Part shown: piece by piece, positions 8,271-18,593 of the stretch
How positions within the stretch are numbered: the stretch's first letter is position 1
Layout of the letters: each line of letters opens with the position of its first letter
NCBI RefSeq assembly: GCF_902859625.1
Contig: NZ_CADIJX010000014.1
Span: 51,254-115,253, forward strand
Length of the DNA: 64,000 nt
DNA from: Achromobacter pestifer
GTDB lineage: Bacteria > Pseudomonadota > Gammaproteobacteria > Burkholderiales > Burkholderiaceae_B
Reading direction: 5' to 3'
Position numbers and translations under genes: made by a program
Notes under the pieces: generated by a model
Told to the model about the DNA's origin: nothing
The model's input: the letters and a program-made list of their open reading frames with translations, nothing else
The model's database searches: none

Positions 8271-9482
8271 TCAGGCCGACACGGGACGGGCTTCGACTGG
8301 CGTCACCGGTTGCTCACGCACCGGCAGGCACAACAGCGCCGCGATGACGGCAAGCGCCACGCCCAGCCACCAGACCATATCGTAGTTGCCCGTCTTGGCG
8401 TAAGCGTAACCCCCCAGCCAGACACCAATAAAGCTGCCCAACTGATGGCCCAGGAAGACAATGCCAGACAGGGTAGCGGCATAGCGCAAACCGTAGATCT
8501 GACCAATCAGGCCTTGCGTAAGCGGCACCGTGCCCAGCCAGAACAGGCCCATCCACGCCGCGAAGACATACAGCACCCAAGAGGACAATGGCACGGCCAG
8601 CAGCAGCAAAATGCCAAAGGCCCGCATGAAATACACCACGGCCAACAAGCGCTTCTTGCTGTATTTTCCGCCCAGCTTTCCCGCGTAGAACGAACCCAGC
8701 ACGTTGAACAGGCCGATCAACGCCACGGCGGTTGCCCCCTGCCCTGCCGTCAGGCCGCCGTCGGTGACGAAGGCCGGCAGGTGCAAGGTGATGAAGGCGG
8801 TGTGGAAGCCACAGACGAAGTAGCTCCAGAACAAAAAGTGGAATGACGGGTGGCGCACCGCCTGACGCACGGCCGAGGCCAGTGACTGATGGGGGCCTGA
8901 CTGCGATTGCGGACGGCCGCGCAGAAAATAGGCCAGCGGCGCGGCGCAAGCCACAAACAAGGAAAGCACCCACAGCGCGCCCGGCCAGTCCATGCCGGTG
9001 ATCAGCGCTTGCCCGGTGGGCACCACGGCGAACTGGCCCAGCGAACCACCGGCGCTGGCAATGCCCATCGCGGTGCTGCGGTAGGCGGGTGGCACCGCGC
9101 GCGCGACCACCGGCAGGATCACCGGAAAGGTGGTGCCCGCCTGGCCCAGCCCGACCAGCACGCCGGCCGTCAGGTACAGGGTGGTTTCGTCAGTGGCGAA
9201 ACGGGTGCCGATCATGCCCAGCATGTACAGCAGCGCGCCCAGCGCGATGGTGCGCCCCGAGCCGTAACGGTCGGCCAGGATGCCCATGAAGATACACGCG
9301 ACGCCCCACACCAGGTTCTGCAAGGCGAAGGCCATCGAAAATACGTCGCGGCCCCAGCCGTGCGCCAGGCCCATCGGCTGCATGAACAGGCCAAAAGTCG
9401 CGCGAACGCCCATGGCAAGCAACACCACCAAGGTGCCCAGGACAATGGTGCGCGTGGAAATCGTATCGGTTTGACTAGACAT
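8271..9482 (-). CDS. MFS transporter
   Basis: 403 residues with about 12 hydrophobic segments in two halves, characteristic of the major facilitator superfamily. The MFS loop 2-3 signature appears as GILADRYGSGRT. Start chosen at MSSQTDTIS, because the extension upstream (MPIRTRGL...) is not hydrophobic or family-like. It resembles oxalate/formate or cyanate-type MFS permeases in general layout, but the substrate cannot be read from the sequence. The gene is divergent from the DUF485-actP operon and is followed at 37 bp by a small membrane protein gene. Confidence 0.88.
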   Translation of the reverse strand: MSSQTDTISTRTIVLGTLVVLLAMGVRATFGLFMQPMGLAHGWGRDVFSMAFALQNLVWGVACIFMGILADRYGSGRTIALGALLYMLGMIGTRFATDETTLYLTAGVLVGLGQAGTTFPVILPVVARAVPPAYRSTAMGIASAGGSLGQFAVVPTGQALITGMDWPGALWVLSLFVACAAPLAYFLRGRPQSQSGPHQSLASAVRQAVRHPSFHFLFWSYFVCGFHTAFITLHLPAFVTDGGLTAGQGATAVALIGLFNVLGSFYAGKLGGKYSKKRLLAVVYFMRAFGILLLLAVPLSSWVLYVFAAWMGLFWLGTVPLTQGLIGQIYGLRYAATLSGIVFLGHQLGSFIGVWLGGYAYAKTGNYDMVWWLGVALAVIAALLCLPVREQPVTPVEARPVSA

Positions 9483-9620
9483 GAAACCCGAGTCTGGTTG
9501 TTGTATGGGTTTCGTCCCCTCCTCGGGACGGATCCGCACATCATATACAAGTCCCCGGGTCCGAATCGGCAATAGCCATGCTGCCGCATCGCGCTTTTCG
9601 TCCCTCCGCCTCGGGCCTTA

Positions 9621-9669
9621 CCCCTACGACTAAGGTCGAGTGTCCCCCGGACGGATGCGTCTCTATATT
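9621..9669 (+). promoter_or_regulatory. Putative activated promoter of the DUF485-actP-acs operon
   Basis: A dyad CGAC-TAAG-GTCG (9627-9638), extended imperfectly to TACGAC/GTCGAG, lies just upstream of a poor -35 (TGTCCC, 9641-9646) and a good -10 TATATT (9664-9669) with 17-bp spacing. A dyad overlapping a weak -35 is the arrangement expected for activation by a LuxR-type regulator. Such a regulator is encoded at the end of the same operon. The rest of the 270-bp divergent region (9483-9752) holds no gene I can support. Confidence 0.4.
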
Positions 9670-9752
9670 GGCCGCAGCCCGCCCGGCATTCCCGCACGGG
9701 CCAGACCGGAATCCCAGAACCCTCCGGCGATAACCATCGGGAGACTCCTCAA

Positions 9753-10064
9753 GTGACCTCTTCGGAAGCATTGACGGCCGCCGTCATGCGACATCCCAAA
9801 TATCAGGAATTGCTGCGTCGGCGCAGCCGCGCCAGCTTGCTGTTCTTCACGATCACCGCCGTGATCTACGCAGGCTTCATCCTGACGCTGGCCTTCGACC
9901 CGGTGTTCTTTGCGCGTTCGCTGCCGGGCATGACGATGAGCATCGGCGTCCTGACCGGCACCCTCGTCGTATGCAGCGCCGTGGTGCTGGTTTCCGCCTA
10001 CGTCCACCTGTCCAACACCGTGTTCGATCCGCTTCTGGCCGCCATCGTCAAGGACGTCTCATGA
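9753..10064 (+). CDS. DUF485 inner-membrane protein (ActP partner)
   Basis: 103 residues with two membrane helices (about 28-48 and 62-84), of the DUF485/YjcH family that nearly always precedes the acetate permease gene. It starts with GTG; a GGGAG sits about 13 bases upstream. Its stop overlaps the actP start by 4 bp (ATGA), so translation is coupled. The family is thought to assist the sodium:solute symporter, but its biochemical role is not established. N-terminal motif HPKYQELLRRR is typical. Confidence 0.9.
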   Translation: MTSSEALTAAVMRHPKYQELLRRRSRASLLFFTITAVIYAGFILTLAFDPVFFARSLPGMTMSIGVLTGTLVVCSAVVLVSAYVHLSNTVFDPLLAAIVKDVS

Positions 10065-11734
10065 AGCACAAGACAAGCATCGCAGCCGTGCTGGCATTGT
10101 GGGCCGGGCTAACCGCGACGGCACAAGCCGCCACCACGGGGCAGACCAGCACTTCCGCCATCGCCATGTTCGTGACGTTCATCGCTGCCACCATGGGCAT
10201 CACTTACTGGGCGGCCAAACGCACCCGGACTACGTCCGATTTCTACACCGCGGGGGGTGGCCTGTCAGGCTTCCAGAATGGCCTGGCGATAGCCGGAGAT
10301 TATCTCTCGGCCGCCTCGTTCCTGGGCATCGCGGGCATGGTCTACGTCAGCGGCTTTGACGGCATGATCTACGCCATCGGGTTCCTGTTCGGCTGGCCCG
10401 TGGTCATGTTCCTGATCGCGGAGCGGCTGCGCAACCTGGGGCGCTACAACTTCGCCGATGTCACGTCGTTCCGGCTGGCGCAAACGCCCATGCGCATTCT
10501 TGCCGCCAGCGCATCGCTGCTGATCATCGCGCTGTATCTGATCGCGCAGATGGTGGGCGCGGGCAAGCTGATCGTGCTGCTGTTCGGGCTGGACTACAAC
10601 ATCGCCGTGCTGATCGTCGGGTCGCTGATGATGATCTACGTGGCTTTCGGCGGCATGACCGCCACCACCTGGGTGCAGATCATCAAGGCCGTGCTGATGC
10701 TGTTCGGCGCCACGCTGATGACGGTGCTGGTGATGGCCGCCTTCCGCTACAGCCCGGACGCGCTGCTGGCCGAAGCCGTGCGCGTTCATCCGTCGGGCCG
10801 CGAACTACTGGCGCCGGGCGCCGAGGTCAGCAGCAATCCGCTGAACGCCTTGTCGCTGGGCATCGCGCTGGCGTTCGGCACGGCCGGGCTGCCACACATC
10901 CTGATGCGTTTCTTCACGGTATCGAACGCCAAGGAAGCGCGCAAGTCCGTCATCTACGCCAGTTCCTTCATCGGCTACTTCTATCTGCTGACGTTCATCA
11001 TCGGCTTTGGCGCGGTTGCCCTGCTGGTTCGGCACCCCGAATATTTCGTGGCCAATGCAGACGGCAGCTTCGACATGTTGAAAAGCCTGATCGGCGGCAC
11101 CAACATGGTGGCGGTGCACCTGGCCAACGCCGTGGGCGGCAGCCTGTTGCTGGGGTTCCTGGCAGCCGTCACGTTCGCGACGATCGTGGCGGTGGTGGCG
11201 GGACTGGCGTTGGCCGGCGCTGCGGCGATCTCCCATGACCTGTACGCCAACGTCATTGCGCGCGGCCGCGCCACGGAGCACCAGCAAATGCGCATCTCGC
11301 GCCTGTCGACCATAGCGCTGGGCGTCATGGCCATCCTGCTGGGCATCGTGTTCGAGAACCAGAACGTGGCATTCATGGTGGGCTTGGCCTTCGCCATCGC
11401 CGCCAGCGCCAATTTCCCCGTTCTGGTGTTGTCGATCTCATGGCGCGGCTGTACCACGCGCGGGGTCACCATCGGCGGATTCCTGGGCCTGGCCAGCGCC
11501 ACCCTCTGGGTCATCCTGAGCAAGACCGTATGGGTGGACGTCTTCGGTTTTGCCGCGCCCATCACGCCCTTCCCCAACCCCGGCATCCTGTCCATTCCCC
11601 TGGCGTTCTTCTCGATCTGGTTGTTCTCGAAGCTGGACAAGAGCCCCAGAGCCCAGCGGGAAGCCGCGGCGTTCGACGCCTTGACCGTCCGCAGCCAGAC
11701 CGGGATCGGCGCCGCCACCGCCATCTCCCATTAA
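10061..11734 (+). CDS. actP: Acetate/cation symporter ActP (SSS family)
   Basis: 557 residues, a sodium:solute symporter with 13-14 predicted membrane helices. The N-terminal hydrophobic segment ends ATAQAATTG and looks like the cleaved leader found in ActP. Family motifs include FYTAGGGLSGFQNGLAIAGD and GIALAFGTAGLPHILMRFF. It takes up acetate and other short monocarboxylates at low concentration. The start is placed at MKHKTSIAAV, overlapping the DUF485 stop by 4 bp. It is followed by acetyl-CoA synthetase, which activates the imported acetate. Confidence 0.93.
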   Translation: MKHKTSIAAVLALWAGLTATAQAATTGQTSTSAIAMFVTFIAATMGITYWAAKRTRTTSDFYTAGGGLSGFQNGLAIAGDYLSAASFLGIAGMVYVSGFDGMIYAIGFLFGWPVVMFLIAERLRNLGRYNFADVTSFRLAQTPMRILAASASLLIIALYLIAQMVGAGKLIVLLFGLDYNIAVLIVGSLMMIYVAFGGMTATTWVQIIKAVLMLFGATLMTVLVMAAFRYSPDALLAEAVRVHPSGRELLAPGAEVSSNPLNALSLGIALAFGTAGLPHILMRFFTVSNAKEARKSVIYASSFIGYFYLLTFIIGFGAVALLVRHPEYFVANADGSFDMLKSLIGGTNMVAVHLANAVGGSLLLGFLAAVTFATIVAVVAGLALAGAAAISHDLYANVIARGRATEHQQMRISRLSTIALGVMAILLGIVFENQNVAFMVGLAFAIAASANFPVLVLSISWRGCTTRGVTIGGFLGLASATLWVILSKTVWVDVFGFAAPITPFPNPGILSIPLAFFSIWLFSKLDKSPRAQREAAAFDALTVRSQTGIGAATAISH

Positions 11735-11752
11735 CCGTTCAGAGGAGCTTCC

Positions 11753-13708
<1,956 letters not shown>

Positions 13709-13715
13709 TAGCGCC

Positions 13716-14363
13716 ATGCTCGTCTTCCTGATTGCCGACGATCATCCGCTGTTTCGCGAAGCGCTGTGCGCGATGATCGTCCGCATGTTTCCCCGCGCAG
13801 TGGTCCACGAAGCCGACCACGTGAGCAAGCTCTATGGACTGGTGGATGCCTGGCCGGACGCTGCCCTGCTCCTGCTGAACTTGAATCTGCCGGGCGGCGC
13901 CGGCTACGGCCCGCTGGCGCATGTGCGCGACCGGCATCCCCAGTTGCCGATCATCATCCTGTCGGCACGCGACGACCCCGTGTTGATGCGACGGTCGATG
14001 GACCATGGCGTACAGGGCTTCATTCCGAAATCCATCGACGCGGCCACATTGGGTGACGCCCTGCGGCACGTGCTGGGCGGCGGCGCCTGGTTGCCCGAAC
14101 GCAGTGATACGGCGGGCAGCGACGCAGCCCCGCCGACGGCCAGCACGCGCGATCTGACGCCACAGCAGTTCCGTGTGCTGCAAATGGTGGCGGCCGGTCT
14201 CTTGAACAAGCAGATCGCCCATGAACTCCATGTGTCCGAAGCCACCGTCAAGAGCCACATGACCGCCGTCATGCGCAAACTCAGCGTCACCAATCGCACG
14301 CAGGCGGTATTGATGACGGAACGGCTGCGCATGCGCGCCAGGCATTACACCCCCCCGCGCTGA
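13716..14363 (+). CDS. LuxR/NarL-type response regulator with Asn at the phosphoacceptor site
   Basis: 215 residues: receiver domain (1-120) and C-terminal LuxR helix-turn-helix (about 150-208, LTPQQFRVLQMVAAG...SEATVKSHM). The acidic pair D8-D9, the Ser in ILSARDD and the Lys in FIPKS are kept. The expected phosphoacceptor position in LLLLNLNLPGG is Asn55 (codon AAC) instead of Asp. It follows acs by 7 bp and so belongs to the acetate operon. By position it resembles CrbR/ErdR-type regulators, which control acs and actP in other proteobacteria. No sensor kinase is encoded nearby. Loss of Asp suggests phosphorylation-independent action. Confidence 0.88.
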   Translation: MLVFLIADDHPLFREALCAMIVRMFPRAVVHEADHVSKLYGLVDAWPDAALLLLNLNLPGGAGYGPLAHVRDRHPQLPIIILSARDDPVLMRRSMDHGVQGFIPKSIDAATLGDALRHVLGGGAWLPERSDTAGSDAAPPTASTRDLTPQQFRVLQMVAAGLLNKQIAHELHVSEATVKSHMTAVMRKLSVTNRTQAVLMTERLRMRARHYTPPR

Positions 14364-14418
14364 CACCACACCGGCTATCGATCCGGATGGCACCCGGTAA
14401 ATACAAGCACGCCGAATA

Positions 14419-14437
14419 TAGTTGATATTATCAACTA
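14419..14437. promoter_or_regulatory. MarR-type palindromic operator, copy 1
   Basis: TAGTTGATATTATCAACTA is a perfect dyad apart from its central base, 41 bp before the flavoprotein start. Close relatives of the same 19-bp site lie at 18538-18556 and 22657-22675. Binding by the MarR regulator encoded at 18594-19130 is inferred. Confidence 0.7.
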
Positions 14438-14477
14438 ATTGATTGAAAATGGCGTTTTCCATATCGCAGGCAACGCC

Positions 14478-15431
14478 ATGATTCTGCAAACTCCGCTGAC
14501 CCGGTTGTTGGGCACGCGCTATCCCATCATCCAGGGCGGCATGAGCTGGGCATCGTCCAACGCGGCACTGGCGTTGGCGGTATCCCAGGCAGGCGGCCTG
14601 GGCGTCATCGCCGCGGGCCCGATGTATCCCGAAGCGCTGCTGGCCGCCGTGCGCCAAGTGCGCGCAGGCACGGATGCCCCTTTCGCCGTGAATATTCCGC
14701 TCTACAACAAGCGTGCGCAGGAACACATGGACATCGCCATTGGGGAAGGCGTACCAGCGATCATTGCGTCTCAGGGCGGTCCACAGAAATACCTGGGGCG
14801 CGCACGCGAGGCCGGCATCAAATGGCTACAGGTCGTCGCCAGCCCGCTGCATGCCGAAAAAGCACAAGCGGCCGGCGTGGATGCCGTGATCGCCGTGGGC
14901 CTGGAAGCCGGCGGCCATCCCGGCCCGGACGAAATCGGCCTGCACGTGCTGGTGCGCGCCATCGTGCGCCGCGTGACGTTGCCCGTGGTTGCGGCGGGCG
15001 GCATTGCCGACGGCGCGGGCATTGCCGCCGCCCTGTGCCTGGGCGCGGCCGGCGCGCAACTGGGCACCCGCTTTCTGCTGACGCCCGAGGCCGGCGTCCA
15101 TGCCGACTACAAGGCGGCCGTGTTGGCTGCGGGTGTCTCGGACACCACGCTGGTCGGACGCGGCCGCTCTCCGGTACGGATGCTGCGCAATACCTTTGCC
15201 CGCCAATACCTGAGCGCCGAACGCGCGCTCGAAGACGCCGACCTGGATGCACTGTTCACGGCCAGTTCGCTGAAGCAAGCCGCCCTGGAGGGCGATGTCG
15301 AAGGCGGCAAGGTCGAAGCGGGACAAAGCGCCGGCCTGATCGACAGCGTGCAGCCGGCCGGCGTGGTCATGCAACAGCTGGTGGATGAAACCCGCGCGGC
15401 CTTGGCGCGCGCCGCCGCGCTGGCGGGCTAG
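14478..15431 (+). CDS. FMN-dependent nitronate monooxygenase / FabK-like enoyl reductase
   Basis: 317 residues, a TIM-barrel flavoprotein of the 2-nitropropane dioxygenase/FabK superfamily. Motifs: PIIQGGMSWASSN near the N-terminus, EAGGHPGPDEIG in the middle, and the FMN-phosphate region VAAGGIADGAGIAAALCLGA followed by GAQLGTRFLLTPE. Start placed at MILQTPLTRLLG; the in-frame extension upstream covers the operator and is unlikely to be translated. An operator shared with an acyl-CoA catabolic locus suggests an enoyl-CoA/ACP reductase-like role rather than nitronate detoxification. The sequence alone does not decide. Confidence 0.82.
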   Translation: MILQTPLTRLLGTRYPIIQGGMSWASSNAALALAVSQAGGLGVIAAGPMYPEALLAAVRQVRAGTDAPFAVNIPLYNKRAQEHMDIAIGEGVPAIIASQGGPQKYLGRAREAGIKWLQVVASPLHAEKAQAAGVDAVIAVGLEAGGHPGPDEIGLHVLVRAIVRRVTLPVVAAGGIADGAGIAAALCLGAAGAQLGTRFLLTPEAGVHADYKAAVLAAGVSDTTLVGRGRSPVRMLRNTFARQYLSAERALEDADLDALFTASSLKQAALEGDVEGGKVEAGQSAGLIDSVQPAGVVMQQLVDETRAALARAAALAG

Positions 15432-15449
15432 CGCATTCCCCATCCCGCC

Positions 15450-15537
15450 AAGCAACAAGCCGCCCACGTAAAAACCCCCGAAGGTTGGATCAACGTCCCA
15501 CTTTCGGGGGTCAGCTCAACGGGGCGGCTTGTTGCTT
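15450..15537. terminator. Nested inverted repeat between convergent genes (bidirectional terminator)
   Basis: Outer arms AAGCAACAAGCCGCCC (15450-15465) and GGGCGGCTTGTTGCTT (15522-15537) are perfectly complementary over 16 bp. Inside them, ACCCCCGAA (15474-15482) pairs with TTCGGGGGT (15503-15511). The flavoprotein gene ends at 15431 and the Bug receptor gene ends from the other side at 15558. The RNA from either strand could fold into one 88-nt two-tier hairpin. It is unusually long for a simple terminator. Confidence 0.7.
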
Positions 15538-15557
15538 GTCAGCGCACGTCGATTCCT

Positions 15558-16526
15558 CTACTTCTTCATCAGGCCCGCCGACTCCACCAGCTTGCGCATC
15601 GCCGCCTGATCCTTTTCCACGAACGCCGTCGCCTGTTGCGGAGACATGTTCCACAAGTCCACGCCTTGCGCCTGCATCAGCTTGCCGTATTCCACATCGG
15701 CGTTCACCCGGCTCACGGCCTCGTTCAATCGTTGCAGCACCTCGGGCGGCGTGCCCTTGGGCGCCGCCAGGCTGTACCAGGATGCGGATTCCGCCCCGAC
15801 CACGCCCGACTCCGCCAAGGTGGGCACATCGGGCAACAGCGGCGAGCGCTTGTCGTTGGCATAGGCCAGCGCCTTCAGGCGTCCGCTACGAATGAATTGC
15901 AAGCTGGCCGCCAGGTTCAGCACGGCGATATCCACCTGCCCGCCAACCAGGTCATTGATGGCGGGTGCCGCGCCGCTGTAGGGGATGTGCACGATATCCA
16001 CGCCCGCTCGCTGGCGGAACAATTCGGCGCCCAAATGCGGCGAGCTGCCCGGCCCGGCTGAGGCATAGTTGATCTTGCCCGGTTCCTTGCGCGCAAGCGC
16101 CACCAGATCGGCCACGCTACCCGCGTTCAGGGTGGGCCGCGCAACCAACATGTTGGGCTGGTTGGCCACGATGGACACGAAGGCGAAATCCTTGATGCCG
16201 TCATACGGCGTGCGCTGCATCAAGGGCGTGACGACGTGCGCGGCCGAGGTGCCAAGCAGCAGGGTGTAGCCATCCGGCTTGGCTCGGGCCACGTAGTTGG
16301 CGCCGATGGCCGCGCCGCCGCCCGCCTTGTTTTCCACGATCACGGGCTTGCCCAATTGCTTCTCAAGTTCGCGGGCCAAGGCCCGGCCCAAGACATCGGC
16401 GGGTCCGCCCGCCGCATAGGGGTTGACCAGCGTGATCGGCTGGGACGGATAGGAATCGGCCGCGGCGGCCGTCGCGCTTAGCGCAGCGACGGCCAGGCCG
16501 CAGCACAGGCGCTTGAGGGTCTTCAT
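15558..16526 (-). CDS. Bug/TctC-type periplasmic solute receptor (TTT family)
   Basis: 322 residues with a signal peptide (MKTLKRLCCGLAVAALSATAA, cleaved near residue 23) and the family opening YPSQPITLVNPYAAGGPADVLGR. Other marks: NKAGGGAAIGANYVA, DGYTLLLGT and PDVPTLAESGV. These receptors bind carboxylic acids or amino acids for tripartite tricarboxylate transporters, but no TctA/TctB membrane genes are near. It is the last gene after the CoA transferase and probably recognises the acid that this locus degrades. CAGGAGA lies 8 bases before the start. Ligand unknown. Confidence 0.9.
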   Translation of the reverse strand: MKTLKRLCCGLAVAALSATAAAADSYPSQPITLVNPYAAGGPADVLGRALARELEKQLGKPVIVENKAGGGAAIGANYVARAKPDGYTLLLGTSAAHVVTPLMQRTPYDGIKDFAFVSIVANQPNMLVARPTLNAGSVADLVALARKEPGKINYASAGPGSSPHLGAELFRQRAGVDIVHIPYSGAAPAINDLVGGQVDIAVLNLAASLQFIRSGRLKALAYANDKRSPLLPDVPTLAESGVVGAESASWYSLAAPKGTPPEVLQRLNEAVSRVNADVEYGKLMQAQGVDLWNMSPQQATAFVEKDQAAMRKLVESAGLMKK

Positions 16527-16576
16527 GAGGTTGTCTCCTGGAATATTGGTTTTTTTGGTACGAAAGGGAAATGCCG

Positions 16577-17773
16577 CTAGATCGCGCCTTCGGCGCGCAG
16601 CGCTTGAATCTCATCCTGCGTCAGCCCCAACTGTGACGTCAGCAGTTGCTCGGTGTGTTCCCCCAGCAATGGCGGCCGTTCAAGGCGGGGGTTTTCGTAT
16701 CCCTGGAACTTGAAGGGCACCGGCACTGCGCCGAATCGGCCGATGGAGGGGTGTTCATAGCTGGACACCATGCCGCGCGCCAGCACATGCTCGTTGTGCA
16801 GGATTTCTTCCACATCCAGGATGGGGCCGGCCGGCACACCAACCGCGTCGCAACGCCGGCATAGTTCGTCGCGCGTCAGCCGCGCGGCCGCCGCCGCTAG
16901 TCCCGCCATGACTTCATCACGCCGTGCCACGCGCACGGCGTTGCGCGCCAATTCCGCGTCGTCGGCCCATTGCGGCAAGTCCAACGCTTCGCACAACGGC
17001 TTCCAATGCTGATCGCTGCCCGTGATCTGCACCCATCGGCCGTCACTGCACACGAATGCCGCCGACGGCACGCGACCCGGATGCTCGGTGCCCAGCCGTG
17101 GCGGCACTTCGCCCAACGCGAAATAGCGCGCCGCCGCCAGCGACAGCAGGCCGACCTGACCATCGAGCATCGAGAAATCGATATGGCAACCCTGCCCCGA
17201 TTTCGCCCGGCCAACCAGCGCCGACAAGATGCCAATGGCGGCCCACAATCCCGACGTCAGGTCGCCCACGGGCAGCCCCGGCTTGACGGGTCCGCCGCCG
17301 CGTTCACCCGTCAGACTCATGATGCCGCCCATGGCCTGGAATACGGTGTCGTAGCCCTTGCGCGGCGCGTATGGCCCCGTCATGCCAAAGCCCGTGCAGG
17401 AAAAATAGATCAGCCCGGGATTGCCTGGCGCGATCGAGTCCCGATCCAGCCCGTACTTCGCCAGCGTGCCCACGGGAAAGTTCTCGACCACGACGTCGCT
17501 GGTCTCGGCCAGCCGGCGGATCAAGGCCTGCCCCGCCGGCTTGCGGAAATTCACCGTGATCGATTGCTTGCTGCGATTGAAGGCCAGGTAGTAGGCCGAC
17601 TCGGTGCCCCCCTCCCCTTGCACTTGCGGTTCAAACCCGCGCGTCTCGTCGCCCGATCCGGGTTGCTCGACCTTGATCACGGTCGCCCCCAATTCGGCCA
17701 GGATCATCGAGGCGAACGGACACGCCAGTACACGCGACAGATCCAGGATGGTCACGCCATCCAACGGCCTCAT
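16577..17773 (-). CDS. CaiB/BaiF family (type III) CoA transferase
   Basis: 398 residues of the class III CoA-transferase fold. N-terminal MRPLDGVTILDLSRVLACPFASMILAELGATVIKVE is diagnostic. The catalytic Asp is the one in LPVGDLTSGLWAA. The enzyme would move CoA from an acyl-CoA donor to an acid substrate. Its start overlaps the stop of the enoyl-CoA hydratase gene by 4 bp, indicating coupled translation. The same locus also has an AMP-forming ligase, so there are two ways to make CoA thioesters. Substrate not predictable; formyl- or succinyl-CoA-type transfer is possible. Confidence 0.9.
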   Translation of the reverse strand: MRPLDGVTILDLSRVLACPFASMILAELGATVIKVEQPGSGDETRGFEPQVQGEGGTESAYYLAFNRSKQSITVNFRKPAGQALIRRLAETSDVVVENFPVGTLAKYGLDRDSIAPGNPGLIYFSCTGFGMTGPYAPRKGYDTVFQAMGGIMSLTGERGGGPVKPGLPVGDLTSGLWAAIGILSALVGRAKSGQGCHIDFSMLDGQVGLLSLAAARYFALGEVPPRLGTEHPGRVPSAAFVCSDGRWVQITGSDQHWKPLCEALDLPQWADDAELARNAVRVARRDEVMAGLAAAAARLTRDELCRRCDAVGVPAGPILDVEEILHNEHVLARGMVSSYEHPSIGRFGAVPVPFKFQGYENPRLERPPLLGEHTEQLLTSQLGLTQDEIQALRAEGAI

Positions 17774-18504
17774 CGCGCGGCTCCCTGGCGGAATCCCCGC
17801 ATGATGACGTTGGCGTCGCGCCCGACCCCCAACGCCTCGGCCAGCCCCAAGTCGGCTGCGCGGTGGAAGGCGCGCTTGGTCAGCCCCATCGCGGCCGGCT
17901 CCCAGCCTGCCAGCCGTGTTGCCATGGCAATGGCCGCGTCCAGTACCTGTCCGGCAGGCAGCGAACGGTTGGCGATGCCCAGCGCCAGTGCGCGCGCGCC
18001 GTCGATGGGCTCGGCCATCACCACCAGTTCAAAGGCGTGCTTGCGGCCCACTTGCCGCACCAGATTCGCCATGACGACCGCAGCCACGATGCCGTGGCGC
18101 AGTTCCGGATACCCGAAACGCACATCGTCAGCCATGACGGTCAGGTCGCACGCCAGCGCCAGACCGGCGCCACCGCCCAGCGCATTGCCATGCACCGCCG
18201 CGACGACTGGCTTGGTCATCCGCGAGAACACCAGATGCAGGTCCGTCGTCAGATCCGCGCGGCTCAGCACGGCCTCGGGCTGCTCCATCGTCAGGCCTGA
18301 AAACTCTGTTGTGTCGGCGCCCGCGCAGAACGACTTTCCATTTCCGGTCAGCACCACGGCGCGCACGGAGGTGTCGTGGTCCGCCTGCCGCAGCGCTTGC
18401 AGCAAGGCCGTGGTCAGCGCCGTGTTCAGCGCGTTGTGCTTTTCCGGCCGATTCAGGCGCAGCAGGCGCACGGCACCCTGGTTTTCGACGATCAGTTCCG
18501 ACAT
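17770..18504 (-). CDS. Enoyl-CoA hydratase/isomerase family protein (one catalytic Glu missing)
   Basis: 244 residues of the crotonase fold. The oxyanion hole segments GKSFCAGAD and GNALGGGAGLALACD are present, and YPELRHGI supplies one acidic residue. The first catalytic Glu of classical hydratases (GGGCEL) is replaced (GGGAGL). This suggests an isomerase, hydrolase or other crotonase chemistry instead of simple hydration. First gene of a unit with the CoA transferase. A 19-bp palindromic site lies 34 bp upstream of the start, well placed to block transcription. Confidence 0.85.
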   Translation of the reverse strand: MSELIVENQGAVRLLRLNRPEKHNALNTALTTALLQALRQADHDTSVRAVVLTGNGKSFCAGADTTEFSGLTMEQPEAVLSRADLTTDLHLVFSRMTKPVVAAVHGNALGGGAGLALACDLTVMADDVRFGYPELRHGIVAAVVMANLVRQVGRKHAFELVVMAEPIDGARALALGIANRSLPAGQVLDAAIAMATRLAGWEPAAMGLTKRAFHRAADLGLAEALGVGRDANVIMRGFRQGAAR

Positions 18505-18537
18505 GACGCATGTCCTTCTAGAAAGAGGTGAAGCATT

Positions 18538-18556
18538 TAATGGACTTAATCAACAA
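18538..18556. promoter_or_regulatory. MarR-type operator, copy 2
   Basis: Read on the minus strand this is TTGTTGATTAAGTCCATTA, matching the site at 22657 in 16 of 19 bases. It lies in the 89-bp gap between the MarR gene and the crotonase gene, 34 bp upstream of the crotonase start. Confidence 0.6.
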
Positions 18557-18593
18557 TATGGGCAAAAAAAGGCGCAACGCGGGCGCCCATCGC

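Noticed and set aside
15450..15537. Insertion-sequence remnant or MITE
   Set aside because: No target-site duplication or transposase; the position between convergent genes is explained by a bidirectional terminator. Kept only as an observation.
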